From NCBI GenBank assembly GCA_046049865.1, contig JBJOQO010000009.1, positions 1 to 64,000 of the forward strand: DNA of 64,000 nucleotides. Reading direction: 5' to 3'. Numbering within the stretch: position 1 is the stretch's first letter; each line of letters begins with the position of its first letter. The DNA comes from JANPCX01 sp046049865 (GTDB taxonomy: Bacteria; Pseudomonadota; Gammaproteobacteria; Burkholderiales; Burkholderiaceae_C). A model generated the notes under the pieces. That model made no database searches. It was not told the origin of the DNA and saw only the letters and a program-made list of their open reading frames with translations. Below are positions 25,801 to 34,740 of the stretch, in pieces. The position numbers and the translations under genes are program-made.

Positions 25801-27134
25801 GCGTGGTGGCACAAGCCGCGCTGCAAAAGCTTGATGCTGACGAGTGGGCTGCCGTTTTGCAGCCCTCTGAACGCACGCCAACCGCCGCCGATATGGATCT
25901 GATGGCCGCCTATGCGCCAACGCAGTGGCGCGTGCGGGCAGATGAAATTCAATCCAGTGGTTTACGTTTGAATGACGTGGAGGTCAGCGCCTTGTGGGAG
26001 CGTGGTGAGTGGCGTGGGGTCTTGAACTCGCAGCAAGCCAAAGGGCAACTGGCATGGCGCCCAGCGACGGCCTTGCAGGCAGGTCGTCTGTATGCACGGC
26101 TGTCCCGCTTGTCGCTGGCCGCAACACACCCAGTCCTGCACGCGGGTGCTGCACCGCCGTCAGGTGTATCCAAGAGTACCGTGCCGGCATTGGACGTGGT
26201 GGTGGACGACTTCGAGCTGCGTGGCAAAAAACTGGGCCGTTTGGAAGTGGAAGCCGTCAACGCCGCGAGCGCTGTACGTGGTGGGTTTGACTGGAAGTTG
26301 CAGCGTTTGGACTTGACCACGCCCGAGGCTCGGTTGTCGGCGACGGGGCAGTGGTCGGCAGTGAACCAGGTTCAAAGTGGCTCCAACAACGCAGTGCCGC
26401 CGTCCGCGCGACAAACCGAGTTGGATTTCACACTCACCGTCAGCGACGCTGGCGCATTGCTGGAACGTTTGGGGCAACCCCAAGCGGTACGTGGTGGCAA
26501 GGGCGAGTTGGTCGGGCAGTTGCGTTGGAGCGATTCCCCGCTGAACCCCGATCCACTGAGCATGAGTGGGCAAATGAAGGTGGACATCGGCGCAGGCCAA
26601 TTCTTACGGCAAGGCCCGGGCGCTGCGCGACTGTTGGGTGTGCTGAGCTTGCAGTCCTTACCGCGGCGCTTATTGCTTGATTTTCGGGATGTGTTTCAAG
26701 AAGGGTTTGTTTTTGACAGCGTGACGGGCGATGTTGACATGCGACAAGGCGTGGCCTTCACCAACAACCTGCGCATGCGCGGTGTGCAAGCGGTGGTCTT
26801 GATGGAAGGCCAAGCCAGTTTGCAAAACGAAACCCAGGATCTGCGTGTTTTTGTAGTGCCTGAGATCAACGCTGGCACAGCATCCCTGGCTTATGCAGTG
26901 ATCAACCCGGCGTTGGGCTTGGGTACTTTCTTGGCGCAAATGTTTCTGCGCAAACCCTTGGCCGAAGCCAATACACGCGAGTTCCGGGTGACAGGTCCGT
27001 GGGCCGATCCCAAAGTGGAGCGCGTGCAAAGATCGCTTGTGTCAGTGGATGGTGCGGCAGACAGCGCATCATCCGTGCCCAACACAGTCCCCGTTCCTGC
27101 GCCGCCTCGTGCGGCTCCGACCACCAAACCCTAA
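22836..27134 (+). CDS. yhdP: YhdP family AsmA-like envelope protein
   Basis: 1432 aa from ATG 22836; the frame is open further upstream to 22704 but that part overlaps the glnE start and promoter. One N-terminal membrane helix (LGLGVIAAVWGLLLLAWLSL) anchors a very long periplasmic beta-rich chain of the DUF3971/AsmA2 type. In E. coli YhdP, TamB and YdbH act redundantly in phospholipid transport to the outer membrane. The C-terminus (INPALGLGTFLAQ followed by EFRVTGPWADPKVERV) is characteristic of the family. The nitrilase gene starts 13 bp downstream. Confidence 0.9.
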   Translation: MSSLPSAPKVFLSRRWRWAGWWPPLRHALRWFVRLGLGVIAAVWGLLLLAWLSLHWVILPHLEQWRGTLETHASKALGVSVKLGRIQVRSSGWVPTVELQQVQLLDSDGRVALTLPLVTAAVSPQSLLHLDLRFDQLIIDGAQMEVRRNPQGHVFIAGLDPRLAKNDGHAAMDWLFKQHEVVIRGGTVQWVDELRDAPPLALTDVQLVVRNSLRRHQIRFDATPPASWGQRFSLRGRFTQPLLARPGDWRRWTGSGHMDMPQADISELRRYVALPFEIQEGQGGLRAWAQLKSGALESATLDLALRTVEARLAPGLEPLRLEQVAGRLIGKRHSRATASFPNNVGQQELELAGKGLSFATHDGLVWPSSDFSFKVQQRTLSDGQVVVMGGELRAPQINLGVLADIGSRLPVGSAVNKLLQEAQPQGEMTGLMLSWQGPLDAPTTYQARARVTGLSLVEKPSPEEQGVGRPGIVGANVDVEATQAGGSSKVTLDGGRLLLPGVFSDPVLAFDQFSANVQWRVDKVPSGLPQVIVKWNQVRFANADMQGEVSGQWRTGEGLARMADSSSAAMVPVEVRGKGQRLPGHLLLDGRLTRGDAAKISRYLPQKIPEKTRDYLRRALNRGRISEATVRVQGDLADFPFVHAKNKNEGEFRFAGRVQGATFAYVPDIPERDDAPAWTSPWPALTDIQGDVVIDRDQLDIRNAQAKVMGVSLNKVNGEIRDLGQKGKTSVRIDGQGRGELAKMLNFVNTSPVGKWIGQSLVGASASGNGDLNLRLNLPIFDLPASTVQGSVDLLGNDIRLRADLPLFVAARGRVAFSNQGFSLPGGIATQALGGELMVTGGTQSDRSVRLSGAGLVTAEGLQRTTELGTLARWANHFGGQTRYQLDLALAGGRSEIDLRSDLVGWSSLLPAPLRKAAPASWPMRVQTRWSEETPSASTRTETVKVEVGNALQAFYSREWPTGVGQGPARVLRGAVGLGMAVPALPSAGVVAQAALQKLDADEWAAVLQPSERTPTAADMDLMAAYAPTQWRVRADEIQSSGLRLNDVEVSALWERGEWRGVLNSQQAKGQLAWRPATALQAGRLYARLSRLSLAATHPVLHAGAAPPSGVSKSTVPALDVVVDDFELRGKKLGRLEVEAVNAASAVRGGFDWKLQRLDLTTPEARLSATGQWSAVNQVQSGSNNAVPPSARQTELDFTLTVSDAGALLERLGQPQAVRGGKGELVGQLRWSDSPLNPDPLSMSGQMKVDIGAGQFLRQGPGAARLLGVLSLQSLPRRLLLDFRDVFQEGFVFDSVTGDVDMRQGVAFTNNLRMRGVQAVVLMEGQASLQNETQDLRVFVVPEINAGTASLAYAVINPALGLGTFLAQMFLRKPLAEANTREFRVTGPWADPKVERVQRSLVSVDGAADSASSVPNTVPVPAPPRAAPTTKP

Positions 27135-27147
27135 CCCCGAGAGCGCC

Positions 27148-27987
27148 ATGCGAATCGCCGCCCTGCAAATGATCTCTGGTGCTGATGTGCAAGCCAATTT
27201 GGACCGCGCTGCCGCATTGATTCAAGAAGCCGCCTCCCAGGGTGCAACCATGGTGGCCTTGCCCGAGTACTTTTGTTTCATGGGTGCCAACGACCGCGAC
27301 AAACTGGCCATTGCAGAAGCCGCTGTGCCCATCGGTGCGAGGCCAGGTGTTCAAAGCCCGCTTCAGCACAAGTTGTCGGAACTTTCAGAGCGTTTTGGGG
27401 TGTGGATTCTGGGCGGCACCGTGCCCATCGCTGGCAGCGATGCCGACCATGTCTACAACGCCAGCATCGTGTTTTCCGCGACGGGCCATGTGGCCGCGCG
27501 CTACGACAAGATGCACCTCTTTTGTTTTGACAATGGCCGCGAACGTTACGACGAAGGGCAGGTGCTGCAAGCCGGGCAAACGCCCGTGGCCTGTGACATG
27601 TCTATCCAGGGGATTGATTGGCGTTTGGGCCTGAGCGTCTGCTACGACCTGCGTTTCCCCGAGTTGTATCGCCACTTGATGAAGCCTCCCTGCGACATCC
27701 TGGCCGTGCCTGCTGCCTTCACCTACACCACCGGCCAAGCGCATTGGGAGTTGTTGCTGCGCGCTCGCGCGGTCGAAAACCAGTGTTATGTCATTGCGCC
27801 GGCACAGGGCGGTCGCCACGACAACGGCCGCCGCACCTGGGGCCACAGCATGGTGATCGATCCTTGGGGCGAGGTGCTGGCGGTTTTGCCCGAAGGCGAG
27901 GGCGTGGTCATGGCTGAGGTGAATTCTGAGCGTTTGGCGCAGGTGCGCGAGCAGTTGCCGGCGCTCACCCACCGACGTGCCCTTTGA
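27148..27987 (+). CDS. Carbon-nitrogen hydrolase (Nit1/Nit2-like amidase)
   Basis: 279 aa from ATG 27148. The catalytic triad regions of the nitrilase superfamily are visible: Glu in ALPEYFCF, Lys in RYDKMHLF and Cys in GLSVCYDLRFPELYR. Close relatives are deaminated-glutathione amidase and omega-amidase, metabolite-repair enzymes. It follows yhdP by 13 bp, a common pairing in Burkholderiales, and precedes lysS. Confidence 0.9.
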   Translation: MRIAALQMISGADVQANLDRAAALIQEAASQGATMVALPEYFCFMGANDRDKLAIAEAAVPIGARPGVQSPLQHKLSELSERFGVWILGGTVPIAGSDADHVYNASIVFSATGHVAARYDKMHLFCFDNGRERYDEGQVLQAGQTPVACDMSIQGIDWRLGLSVCYDLRFPELYRHLMKPPCDILAVPAAFTYTTGQAHWELLLRARAVENQCYVIAPAQGGRHDNGRRTWGHSMVIDPWGEVLAVLPEGEGVVMAEVNSERLAQVREQLPALTHRRAL

Positions 27988-28050
27988 GTTGCCGCCCTGG
28001 TATCCAAAGGGCAGCGCCTAAAATTCCCTGCTTATCCCAGAAAGCCCGGC

Positions 28051-29556
28051 ATGTCTGACCCCAAAACCCTTGATCACACCCCCGACGAAAACCAGCTCAT
28101 CACCGAGCGCCGAGAAAAACTCGCGGTCATTCGAAAGCGTGGCGTTGCTTTTCCCAACGACTTCAAACCCACCCACCATGCCCTGGATTTGACGCAGCAG
28201 TTTGATGGATTCAGTGCCGAAGAACTGGAGTCCAAAGCGGTCACCGTGTCGCTGGGCGGCCGCATGATGCTCAAGCGTGTCATGGGCAAAGCGAGTTTTT
28301 GCACCTTACAAGACGGCTCCGGTCGCCTGCAGCTTTTCATCACCAAAGAAGCGGTGGGTGACGAACGCTACGAAGCCTTCAAACACTGGGACTTGGGTGA
28401 CATCCTCGGGGCCCAGGGCACGCTCTTCAAAACCAAAACCGGCGAGCTCTCCGTGCGGGTCAATGTGCTGCGCTTGCTCACCAAAAGCCTGCGCCCCTTG
28501 CCCGACAAATTCCACGGCATGGCCGACCAAGAGCAAAAGTACCGCCAGCGTTATGTGGACCTGATCACCGACGAACACGCCCGCGCCCGTTTTGCGGCCC
28601 GCAGCAAAGCCGTCAGCGCCATTCGCAGCTTCATGGTGGAACACCAGTTCCTCGAGGTGGAAACGCCCATGCTGCACCCCATCCCCGGCGGTGCCAATGC
28701 CAAACCTTTTATCACCCACCACAACGCGCTGGACCAAGAAATGTTCTTGCGCATTGCGCCCGAGCTGTACTTGAAGCGCTTGGTGGTGGGCGGCTTTGAG
28801 CGCGTGTTCGAGATCAACCGCAACTTCCGCAACGAAGGCATCAGTGTTCGGCACAACCCCGAATTCACGATGATGGAGTTTTACGCCGCCTACTGGAACC
28901 ACCATGACCTGATGGACTTCACCGAAACCGTGTTGCGCCATGCGGCCACGGTGGCCACGGGCTCCGCGGCCATCACCTACAACGGCCAGGCGGTGCATTT
29001 GGACCAGCCTTTTGCGCGTTTGTCGGTGCGTGATTCCCTCGTGGCCCACGCAGGCTTGACGGCAGAGCAGGCCGACGATGCACAAGTCCTGCACGCCAAA
29101 CTCAAGTCCTTGGGCGAAGACCCCCCTGCCCACTGGAAGCTGCCTGAATTGCAATTTGGCCTTTTTGAAGCCGTGGTGGAAGAAAAGCTGTGGCAGCCGA
29201 CTTTCATCATCGACTACCCCGTGGAGGTGTCCCCTTTGGCACGGGCCTCGGACAGCAACCCGGCCATCACCGAGCGGTTTGAACTTTTCATCACCGGACG
29301 CGAGTACGCCAACGGCTTTTCCGAGCTCAACGACGCAGAAGACCAAGCTGCGCGGTTCCATGCACAAGTCGCTAACAAAGACGCTGGCGATGAAGAAGCC
29401 ATGTTTTACGACGCCGACTTCATTCGCGCCTTGGAATACGGCATGCCACCCACCGGCGGCTGCGGCATTGGCATCGACCGCTTGATGATGCTGATCACCG
29501 ACTCGCCCAGCATCCGCGACGTGATTTTGTTTCCTTCGCTGCGCAAAGAAGGCTGA
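28051..29556 (+). CDS. lysS: Lysyl-tRNA synthetase, class II
   Basis: 501 aa. An N-terminal OB-fold anticodon-binding domain (VSLGGRMMLKRVMGKASFC) precedes a class II catalytic core with motif 2 (FRNEGISVRHNPEFTMMEFY) and motif 3 (GCGIGIDRLMML) near the C-terminus. It charges tRNA-Lys. A PNPOx-like gene follows four bases later and is probably in the same transcript. Confidence 0.97.
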   Translation: MSDPKTLDHTPDENQLITERREKLAVIRKRGVAFPNDFKPTHHALDLTQQFDGFSAEELESKAVTVSLGGRMMLKRVMGKASFCTLQDGSGRLQLFITKEAVGDERYEAFKHWDLGDILGAQGTLFKTKTGELSVRVNVLRLLTKSLRPLPDKFHGMADQEQKYRQRYVDLITDEHARARFAARSKAVSAIRSFMVEHQFLEVETPMLHPIPGGANAKPFITHHNALDQEMFLRIAPELYLKRLVVGGFERVFEINRNFRNEGISVRHNPEFTMMEFYAAYWNHHDLMDFTETVLRHAATVATGSAAITYNGQAVHLDQPFARLSVRDSLVAHAGLTAEQADDAQVLHAKLKSLGEDPPAHWKLPELQFGLFEAVVEEKLWQPTFIIDYPVEVSPLARASDSNPAITERFELFITGREYANGFSELNDAEDQAARFHAQVANKDAGDEEAMFYDADFIRALEYGMPPTGGCGIGIDRLMMLITDSPSIRDVILFPSLRKEG

Positions 29557-29560
29557 TGCC

Positions 29561-30145
29561 ATGAACCCAGAACGGCTGACCAACTTGGACGCCGTTCTGG
29601 CCGAAGTGTGGCGTCAGCTGGCCCTGGCTGCGCACGACAAAACCCATGCTTGGCGGACGCCGGTGTTGGCCACACGAGATGGCGACGCTGTCGATGCCAG
29701 AACCGTGGTGCTGCGCGAAGTGCGCAGCGATGAGCGGGAGGTTTTGTTTTACACCGACCCTCGTGCCGGCAAAGTACGGCAGTTGCGCGCCCAGCCCCAG
29801 GCCGTGTTGGTGTTGTGGTCGCCTGTGCTGGCATGGCAGCTTCGACTGCGTGTGGACTTGGCCCTTCAAACCCAAGGGCTGGATGTCACCTCGCGCTGGG
29901 CCCGGGTCAAAATGTCACCGTCCGCGCAGGACTATTTGTCGCCACTGCCACCAGGCGCTGCGCTGGAAGGCGTTGCCAGCGATGCCAATCATCCGATCAG
30001 CATGCCTGACGCCCATCCCGACACTGATTTGTTTTTTGGCGTGGTCGTCGCGCAGGTGCGAAGTTTGGATTGGCTAGAACTCAGCGTTCGAGGCCACCGA
30101 CGGGCGTTTTTTGATGCCCAAGGCGCACGCTGGATTCAACCTTGA
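29561..30145 (+). CDS. Pyridoxamine 5'-phosphate oxidase-like flavin-binding protein
   Basis: 194 aa. The split-barrel FMN-binding fold is indicated by WRTPVLATRDGDAVDARTVVLRE followed by LFYTDPRAGKVRQLRAQPQAVLVLW. It lacks the C-terminal PLP-site signature of true PdxH, so vitamin B6 synthesis is not implied; it fits the Alr4036-type flavin-binding subgroup. It begins four bases after lysS and its stop overlaps the next gene by one base (TGATG). Confidence 0.8.
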   Translation: MNPERLTNLDAVLAEVWRQLALAAHDKTHAWRTPVLATRDGDAVDARTVVLREVRSDEREVLFYTDPRAGKVRQLRAQPQAVLVLWSPVLAWQLRLRVDLALQTQGLDVTSRWARVKMSPSAQDYLSPLPPGAALEGVASDANHPISMPDAHPDTDLFFGVVVAQVRSLDWLELSVRGHRRAFFDAQGARWIQP

Positions 30146-30630
30146 TGGACCTTCACTCTATAAAGCGGCTTGCCTTGAATACTTTCTCACCTGATGTCTC
30201 TCCCGCACCCTTGGCGCTGCGCCTCGGGTATGTGGGCCTGCTGCCATTTTTAGTTGGCGTTGCCCTCGTGTGGCTGGTGGGTGGCAACGCCGATGCCCAC
30301 GCGTTTGCGACCTTGATGCTGTCTTGTTACGCCGCCGTGGTCATCTCGTTTCTGGGCGGTTTGCATTGGGGCCTGGCCATGCGACAGGACCCGGCGTCGG
30401 TGCCGACTTGGCTTTACGCCTGGGGGATCGTTCCGTCCCTCGTGGCCTGGGTGGCGGTGGTCATGCCCCCTTACGCGGGTTTGGTGGTGCATGGCGTGAT
30501 GCTGGTCACTTGTTATTTGGTTGATAGGCGCACTTACCCCATGCTGGGTGCGGCCCCTTGGCTGACGCTGCGGTTTCGATTGACCGTGGTGGCCAGTTTG
30601 AGCTGTTTTGTGGGCGCAGCAGGAAGCTAA
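30145..30630 (+). CDS. DUF3429 membrane protein
   Basis: 161 aa from ATG 30145. The DUF3429 pattern is seen: LALRLGYVGLLPF, SCYAAVVISFLGGLHWG and a second half with several hydrophobic helices. It is an inner membrane protein of unknown function. Its TAA stop is formed within the CTAAG target duplication of the MITE-like element that follows, so the insertion left the reading frame intact. Confidence 0.8.
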   Translation: MDLHSIKRLALNTFSPDVSPAPLALRLGYVGLLPFLVGVALVWLVGGNADAHAFATLMLSCYAAVVISFLGGLHWGLAMRQDPASVPTWLYAWGIVPSLVAWVAVVMPPYAGLVVHGVMLVTCYLVDRRTYPMLGAAPWLTLRFRLTVVASLSCFVGAAGS

Positions 30631-30903
30631 GAACCTATCCGTGAATAAGACAGCCCTGCGACGGGGTTCCACAGGCCACAGGCACAGAAACGGGCCGCGC
30701 CGTGGGGTGCAACATCACCACAAGCGGGTTGCGACACCCGCCTGTGGCCTGTGGGGCCCCGGCCCGGAGGGTTGTGACGACAAAGCGCGTCTGCGGCGTT
30801 GCAACCCTTGCCCTGGGGTAGACCCTAGGCTGCGGCTTGCGCCTTGCATCCATCGCTTTGTCGTTACAACGCAGGGCTGTCTTATTCACGGATAGGTTCT
30901 AAG
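30627..30903. mobile_element. Non-autonomous MITE-like element with CTAAG duplication
   Basis: The 267-bp element (30632-30898) is bounded by perfect 29-bp terminal inverted repeats, starting AACCTATCCGTGAATAAG (30632-30660 and 30870-30898). Direct CTAAG copies flank it (30627-30631, 30899-30903). Inside are further inverted repeats: a perfect 15-bp pair (30669-30683 with 30740-30754) and a 17-bp pair with one mismatch (30771-30787 with 30854-30870). No credible transposase gene is present. The structure fits a MITE mobilised in trans by an unknown IS; the 5-bp duplication is my reading of the boundary. Confidence 0.85.
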
Positions 30904-30959
30904 CCTGCCTGTGCCGTATTCTTGTTGTGCCTTCCATCCGCAGTACCCCAGCCCCCACC

Positions 30960-32708
30960 ATGATCACCTACCGCGTTGACGTTTCAGACCTTCACCAACA
31001 CGAGTTTCAAGTCACCCTGACGGTGGAGAACCCGCAAGCCCAGCAGACCCTGAGCTTGCCGGTGTGGATACCCGGTAGCTACATGGTGCGCGAGTTCTCG
31101 CGTCACATCAGTCGTTTGCAGGCGCAGCAAGGCGGTCGCGCGGTGACCTTGGTGCAACAAGACAAAGCCACCTGGTTGGCCACCTGTACCGGTCGCAGAC
31201 CGTTGGTGCTCAGCTACCGTGTTTATGCCTTTGACAATTCGGTGCGCACGGCATTTTTGGACGCGCGTCGAGGCTTTTTCAACGGCAGCAGCTTGTTCCT
31301 TAAAGCGCATGGCCATGAAACGCAGGCGCACCGGCTCGAACTCAAAACCCTGCCCAAGGGCTGGGAGGTAGCCACCGCCATGGGGCCCGTCAAGGTGGAT
31401 GCACGAGGCCGCGGTTGGTATGAAGCGGCCAACTACGACGAGCTGATCGACCACCCCGTCGAGTTGGGCCAGTTTTGGCGTGGGCGTTTCATGGCCCACG
31501 GTGTGCCGCACGACGTCGTGGTGGTTGGCAATTGGCCAGACTTTGACCGCGAACGTTTGCTGGCGGACACCGCGCGCATCTGCGAAGCGCAAATTGAGTT
31601 TTGGCATGGCAAAAAGAAACCTGCTTTTGACCGTTATGTGTTTTTGCTCAATGCAGTGGACGAAGGTTATGGCGGGCTGGAGCACCGCAACAGCACGGCC
31701 TTGATTGCTGCGCGTCGTGATCTACCGCAGTTAGGCAAGCCGCATGAGTTGACCGACGGGTATGTCACCTTGCTCGGGCTCATCAGCCACGAATACTTTC
31801 ACACCTGGAACGTGAAGCGGCTGCGGCCGGCCGAGTTTGCGACGTATGAGCACAGCCGAGAAAACTACACCGAGCTTTTGTGGTTCTTTGAAGGCTTCAC
31901 CTCTTACTACGACGACCTGTTTCTGCGGCGCACGGGTTTGATTGACGTTCCCCGCTATTTGAAGCTGCTGTCCAAAACCTTAAGCAGCGTCTTGGCAACG
32001 CCCGGCCGCCATGTGCAAAGCGTGGCGCAAGCCAGCTTTGATGCCTGGGTCAAGTACTACCGCCAAGACGAAAACAGCGTCAACGCCACGATCAGCTACT
32101 ACACCAAGGGTTCGCTGGTGGCCTTGGCCATGGACCTGCTGCTGCGTTCGGGTAAACAAGGCACGCTCGACGATGTGATGCGTTTGCTGTGGCAGCGCAG
32201 CAGTGGCGGGCCGGTGAGTGAATCCGACATCCAGCAAGCGTTCAACGAGGTGGCGGGCGTCAATGTGAGCACTGCGCTGCAAACATGGGTTCACAGCATT
32301 GAGGATCCACCCTGGCAGGCGCTGCTGGAGCGTTTGGGCATTGCCTGGAAAACCGAGGCACCCAGTTTGGCGCAGCGCTTGGGGGTGAAAGTCAGCGAAA
32401 GCGCGCTCACTGGCATCAAGGTGACGCAGGTGCTGCGCGGTGGCGTGGCGGAAACGTCGGGTGTCGCGGTGGGTGACGAGTTGTTGGCACTGGACGGCTG
32501 GCGCTTGCGCCGTTTAGACGATGCACAGCGGCTCTTGAATGTGTCGCCAGAGAGCGCCTTGTTGGTCTGCCGCGACCAAAAGGTGTTCGACCTGTCCCTG
32601 AGCATCTTGGGCCACCCTAGTGAGGTGAACGGCGGCGTGTTGCTCACCGAAGCGCCGCTGGCACCACGCCCGGTCGCGATGCAGCGTAAGGCATGGCTCG
32701 CACCCTGA
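30960..32708 (+). CDS. M61-family aminopeptidase with PDZ domain
   Basis: 582 aa from ATG 30960 (an alternative in-frame start lies at 30927). An N-terminal beta domain (YRVDVSDLHQHEFQVTLTVE and GSYMVREFSRH) is followed by a gluzincin core with H277-E278-x2-H281 in HEYFHTWNVKRLRP, and a C-terminal PDZ domain about residues 460-560. M61 enzymes cleave N-terminal residues, typically Gly or Ala. I see no obvious signal peptide. Its end overlaps the start of the DUF3108 gene. Confidence 0.9.
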   Translation: MITYRVDVSDLHQHEFQVTLTVENPQAQQTLSLPVWIPGSYMVREFSRHISRLQAQQGGRAVTLVQQDKATWLATCTGRRPLVLSYRVYAFDNSVRTAFLDARRGFFNGSSLFLKAHGHETQAHRLELKTLPKGWEVATAMGPVKVDARGRGWYEAANYDELIDHPVELGQFWRGRFMAHGVPHDVVVVGNWPDFDRERLLADTARICEAQIEFWHGKKKPAFDRYVFLLNAVDEGYGGLEHRNSTALIAARRDLPQLGKPHELTDGYVTLLGLISHEYFHTWNVKRLRPAEFATYEHSRENYTELLWFFEGFTSYYDDLFLRRTGLIDVPRYLKLLSKTLSSVLATPGRHVQSVAQASFDAWVKYYRQDENSVNATISYYTKGSLVALAMDLLLRSGKQGTLDDVMRLLWQRSSGGPVSESDIQQAFNEVAGVNVSTALQTWVHSIEDPPWQALLERLGIAWKTEAPSLAQRLGVKVSESALTGIKVTQVLRGGVAETSGVAVGDELLALDGWRLRRLDDAQRLLNVSPESALLVCRDQKVFDLSLSILGHPSEVNGGVLLTEAPLAPRPVAMQRKAWLAP

Positions 32709-33886
32709 TCAAAACCAAGCGTGCGTCCGGGCAGTCCAGCGCGCGTCAGCCTGCTGCGACCCCGGCTCTGTCGTGGGTGGTGGGCAGCGTCTTGATGGTG
32801 TTGGTGGTGCTGACCCACGCCTGGTTGGTCAACGTGGTGGGCGAAGGGTTGGCGCAAATGGCCGCGGAGCCCGCCACGCCGCCACGTGTGCAGGTGCGGT
32901 ATGTGCGCGACATGGCGTTGGCTGCCCCCGCTGAGATTGCGCCAACCAAGCGCCCACCTGCGCCAAAAAAACCGCCGCAACCCACGGGTGCGCCGTTGCC
33001 GCGCCTTTTGCCGCAAGCCGCTGCCCCACAGCCCGACGAAACCTCGACCGATGCGGCGTCGCAGGCGGCACCCGAAGCTGTGGCGCAAGCCGCGTCAGCG
33101 GCCGATGCACCAGCCGAGGCCCCGTTGGTGCCTCAATCAGCCGATGTCGCGGCGCCCCATACACCGACCAATACCAAGTTGGCCGAGGCCCCGCCAAACA
33201 CCAATTTGACCGAACAAACAATCGACAGTGTGTGGCCCCAAACCACGCGTGTGAGTTACTCCGCCCAGGGTTACTACAACGGCGAGTTCTATGGCAACGC
33301 CACGGTGGAATGGGTTCGCCAGGGTGACCGCTACCAAATGCACATGGACGTCAGTTTGGGACTGGGTATCTACAAACGAATGGCCACGAGTCGCGGTCGT
33401 ATCAGCGACCAAGGTGCACGGCCTGAGCAGTTTGACGAAACCGTCCATCGCCTGTTTGCAAAACCGCGGCAGTCCACGGTTTTGCTGGGCGAGCAACAAA
33501 TTGAGTTCGCACAGGGTAATAAAGTGGACAGGCCCGCAGGTGTGCAGGACACCACCAGCCAATTCGTTCAGCTCACCTATTTGTTTGCCACGCGACCCGA
33601 ATTGACGGAGCCTGGGCAGCGCATCGAATTCCCGCTCGCCTTCCACCGCAACCTGCGGGCGTATGCTTACCAAGTGCAAGCCCGGCAGGTGCTGCAAACA
33701 GTGCTGGGACCGCTGGATACCGTGCATGTCGTGCCCAGACGAGTGGATCCCAAGGACAACGACCTGGTCGCCCAACTTTGGTTTGCCCCTGCGCTGAAGT
33801 ATTTACCTGCGCGAATTCGTTTCAACCAGGGCGAAGACATCTACATTGAATTGAACATCAGCAAAGCGCCAGAATTGGCGCGTTGA
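32693..33886 (+). CDS. DUF3108 domain protein with proline-rich spacer
   Basis: 397 aa. An N-terminal membrane helix (about residues 20-42) is followed by a Pro/Ala-rich linker to about residue 170, resembling a TonB-type periplasmic spacer. The C-terminal DUF3108 domain has YSAQGYYNGEFYGNATVEW and an LWFAPALKYLPARIRF ending. DUF3108 proteins are periplasmic and poorly characterised. The gene overlaps the M61 gene by 16 bp. Confidence 0.8.
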   Translation: MARTLIKTKRASGQSSARQPAATPALSWVVGSVLMVLVVLTHAWLVNVVGEGLAQMAAEPATPPRVQVRYVRDMALAAPAEIAPTKRPPAPKKPPQPTGAPLPRLLPQAAAPQPDETSTDAASQAAPEAVAQAASAADAPAEAPLVPQSADVAAPHTPTNTKLAEAPPNTNLTEQTIDSVWPQTTRVSYSAQGYYNGEFYGNATVEWVRQGDRYQMHMDVSLGLGIYKRMATSRGRISDQGARPEQFDETVHRLFAKPRQSTVLLGEQQIEFAQGNKVDRPAGVQDTTSQFVQLTYLFATRPELTEPGQRIEFPLAFHRNLRAYAYQVQARQVLQTVLGPLDTVHVVPRRVDPKDNDLVAQLWFAPALKYLPARIRFNQGEDIYIELNISKAPELAR

Positions 33887-33914
33887 CAACCGCTTGGCTT
33901 CACAAGGACACCCC

Positions 33915-34703
33915 ATGAACTACGAAAACCTTCTCACCAGCGTTCACGGCGACGGCCCACTTCGCACCGGCCTCATCACCCTGAACCGTCCCAAACAACT
34001 CAACGCCTTGAACGACGCCTTGATGAGTGAACTCGGTCAGGCCATGCTCGCCTTCGAGGCCGACACCAGCATTGGCTGCCTCGTCATCACCGGCAGCGAA
34101 AAAGCTTTTGCTGCGGGGGCCGACATCACCGGCATGGCTCCGCTCGGTTACATGGATGTGTACAAAGGCGACTTCATCACACGCAACTGGGAGGCGATTC
34201 GTTCGGTGCGTAAGCCGGTGATTGCGGCTGTGAGTGGTTTTGCGCTGGGCGGCGGTTGCGAGTTGGCCATGATGTGCGACTTCATCATTGCGGCGGACAG
34301 CGCCAAATTCGGTCAACCCGAAATCAAACTTGGCATCATTCCCGGTGCAGGCGGCACGCAGCGCCTGCCCCGCGCCATCAGCAAAGCCAAGGCCATGGAC
34401 TTGGTGCTGACGGGGCGCATGATGGATGCACAAGAAGCCGAACGTTCAGGTTTGGTCTCGCGTGTGGTGCCTGCAGCCGACTTGATGGCCACCACCTTGG
34501 CCGCCGCCCAGCAAATTTGCGAGTTCAGCGGCCCGAGTGTCATGATGGCCAAAGAATGCGTGAACCGTGCCTTTGAAGGCGGCCTTGCCGATGGCATTTC
34601 TTTCGAGCGTCGGCTCTTCCATTCTTTGTTCGCAACGGAAGACCAAAAAGAAGGCATGGACGCCTTCATCAACAAACGTAAGCCAGCCTTTAAACAACGC
34701 TGA
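33915..34703 (+). CDS. Enoyl-CoA hydratase
   Basis: 262 aa from ATG 33915. The crotonase fold is clear, with the oxyanion-hole segment KAFAAGADI, ALGGGCELAMMCDF (first catalytic Glu) and FGQPEIKLGIIPGAGGTQRL (second catalytic Glu). Both glutamates are present, so hydratase activity in fatty-acid beta-oxidation is likely. It precedes a small DUF1840 gene by 37 bp. Confidence 0.93.
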   Translation: MNYENLLTSVHGDGPLRTGLITLNRPKQLNALNDALMSELGQAMLAFEADTSIGCLVITGSEKAFAAGADITGMAPLGYMDVYKGDFITRNWEAIRSVRKPVIAAVSGFALGGGCELAMMCDFIIAADSAKFGQPEIKLGIIPGAGGTQRLPRAISKAKAMDLVLTGRMMDAQEAERSGLVSRVVPAADLMATTLAAAQQICEFSGPSVMMAKECVNRAFEGGLADGISFERRLFHSLFATEDQKEGMDAFINKRKPAFKQR

Positions 34704-34740
34704 CACCCCAGTCTGTTCACACCGTTTCACGAGGCCCACC

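Noticed and set aside
28306..29583. 425-codon open frame antisense to lysS
   Set aside because: It mirrors the conserved lysS codons and has no recognisable domain.
29561..30145. True pyridoxamine phosphate oxidase (pdxH)
   Set aside because: The C-terminal PLP-binding signature is missing, so only a PNPOx-like flavin fold is claimed.
30608..30895. Open frames on both strands inside the MITE-like element
   Set aside because: They span the inverted repeats, have no ribosome sites and read as mirror translations of the palindromic ends.
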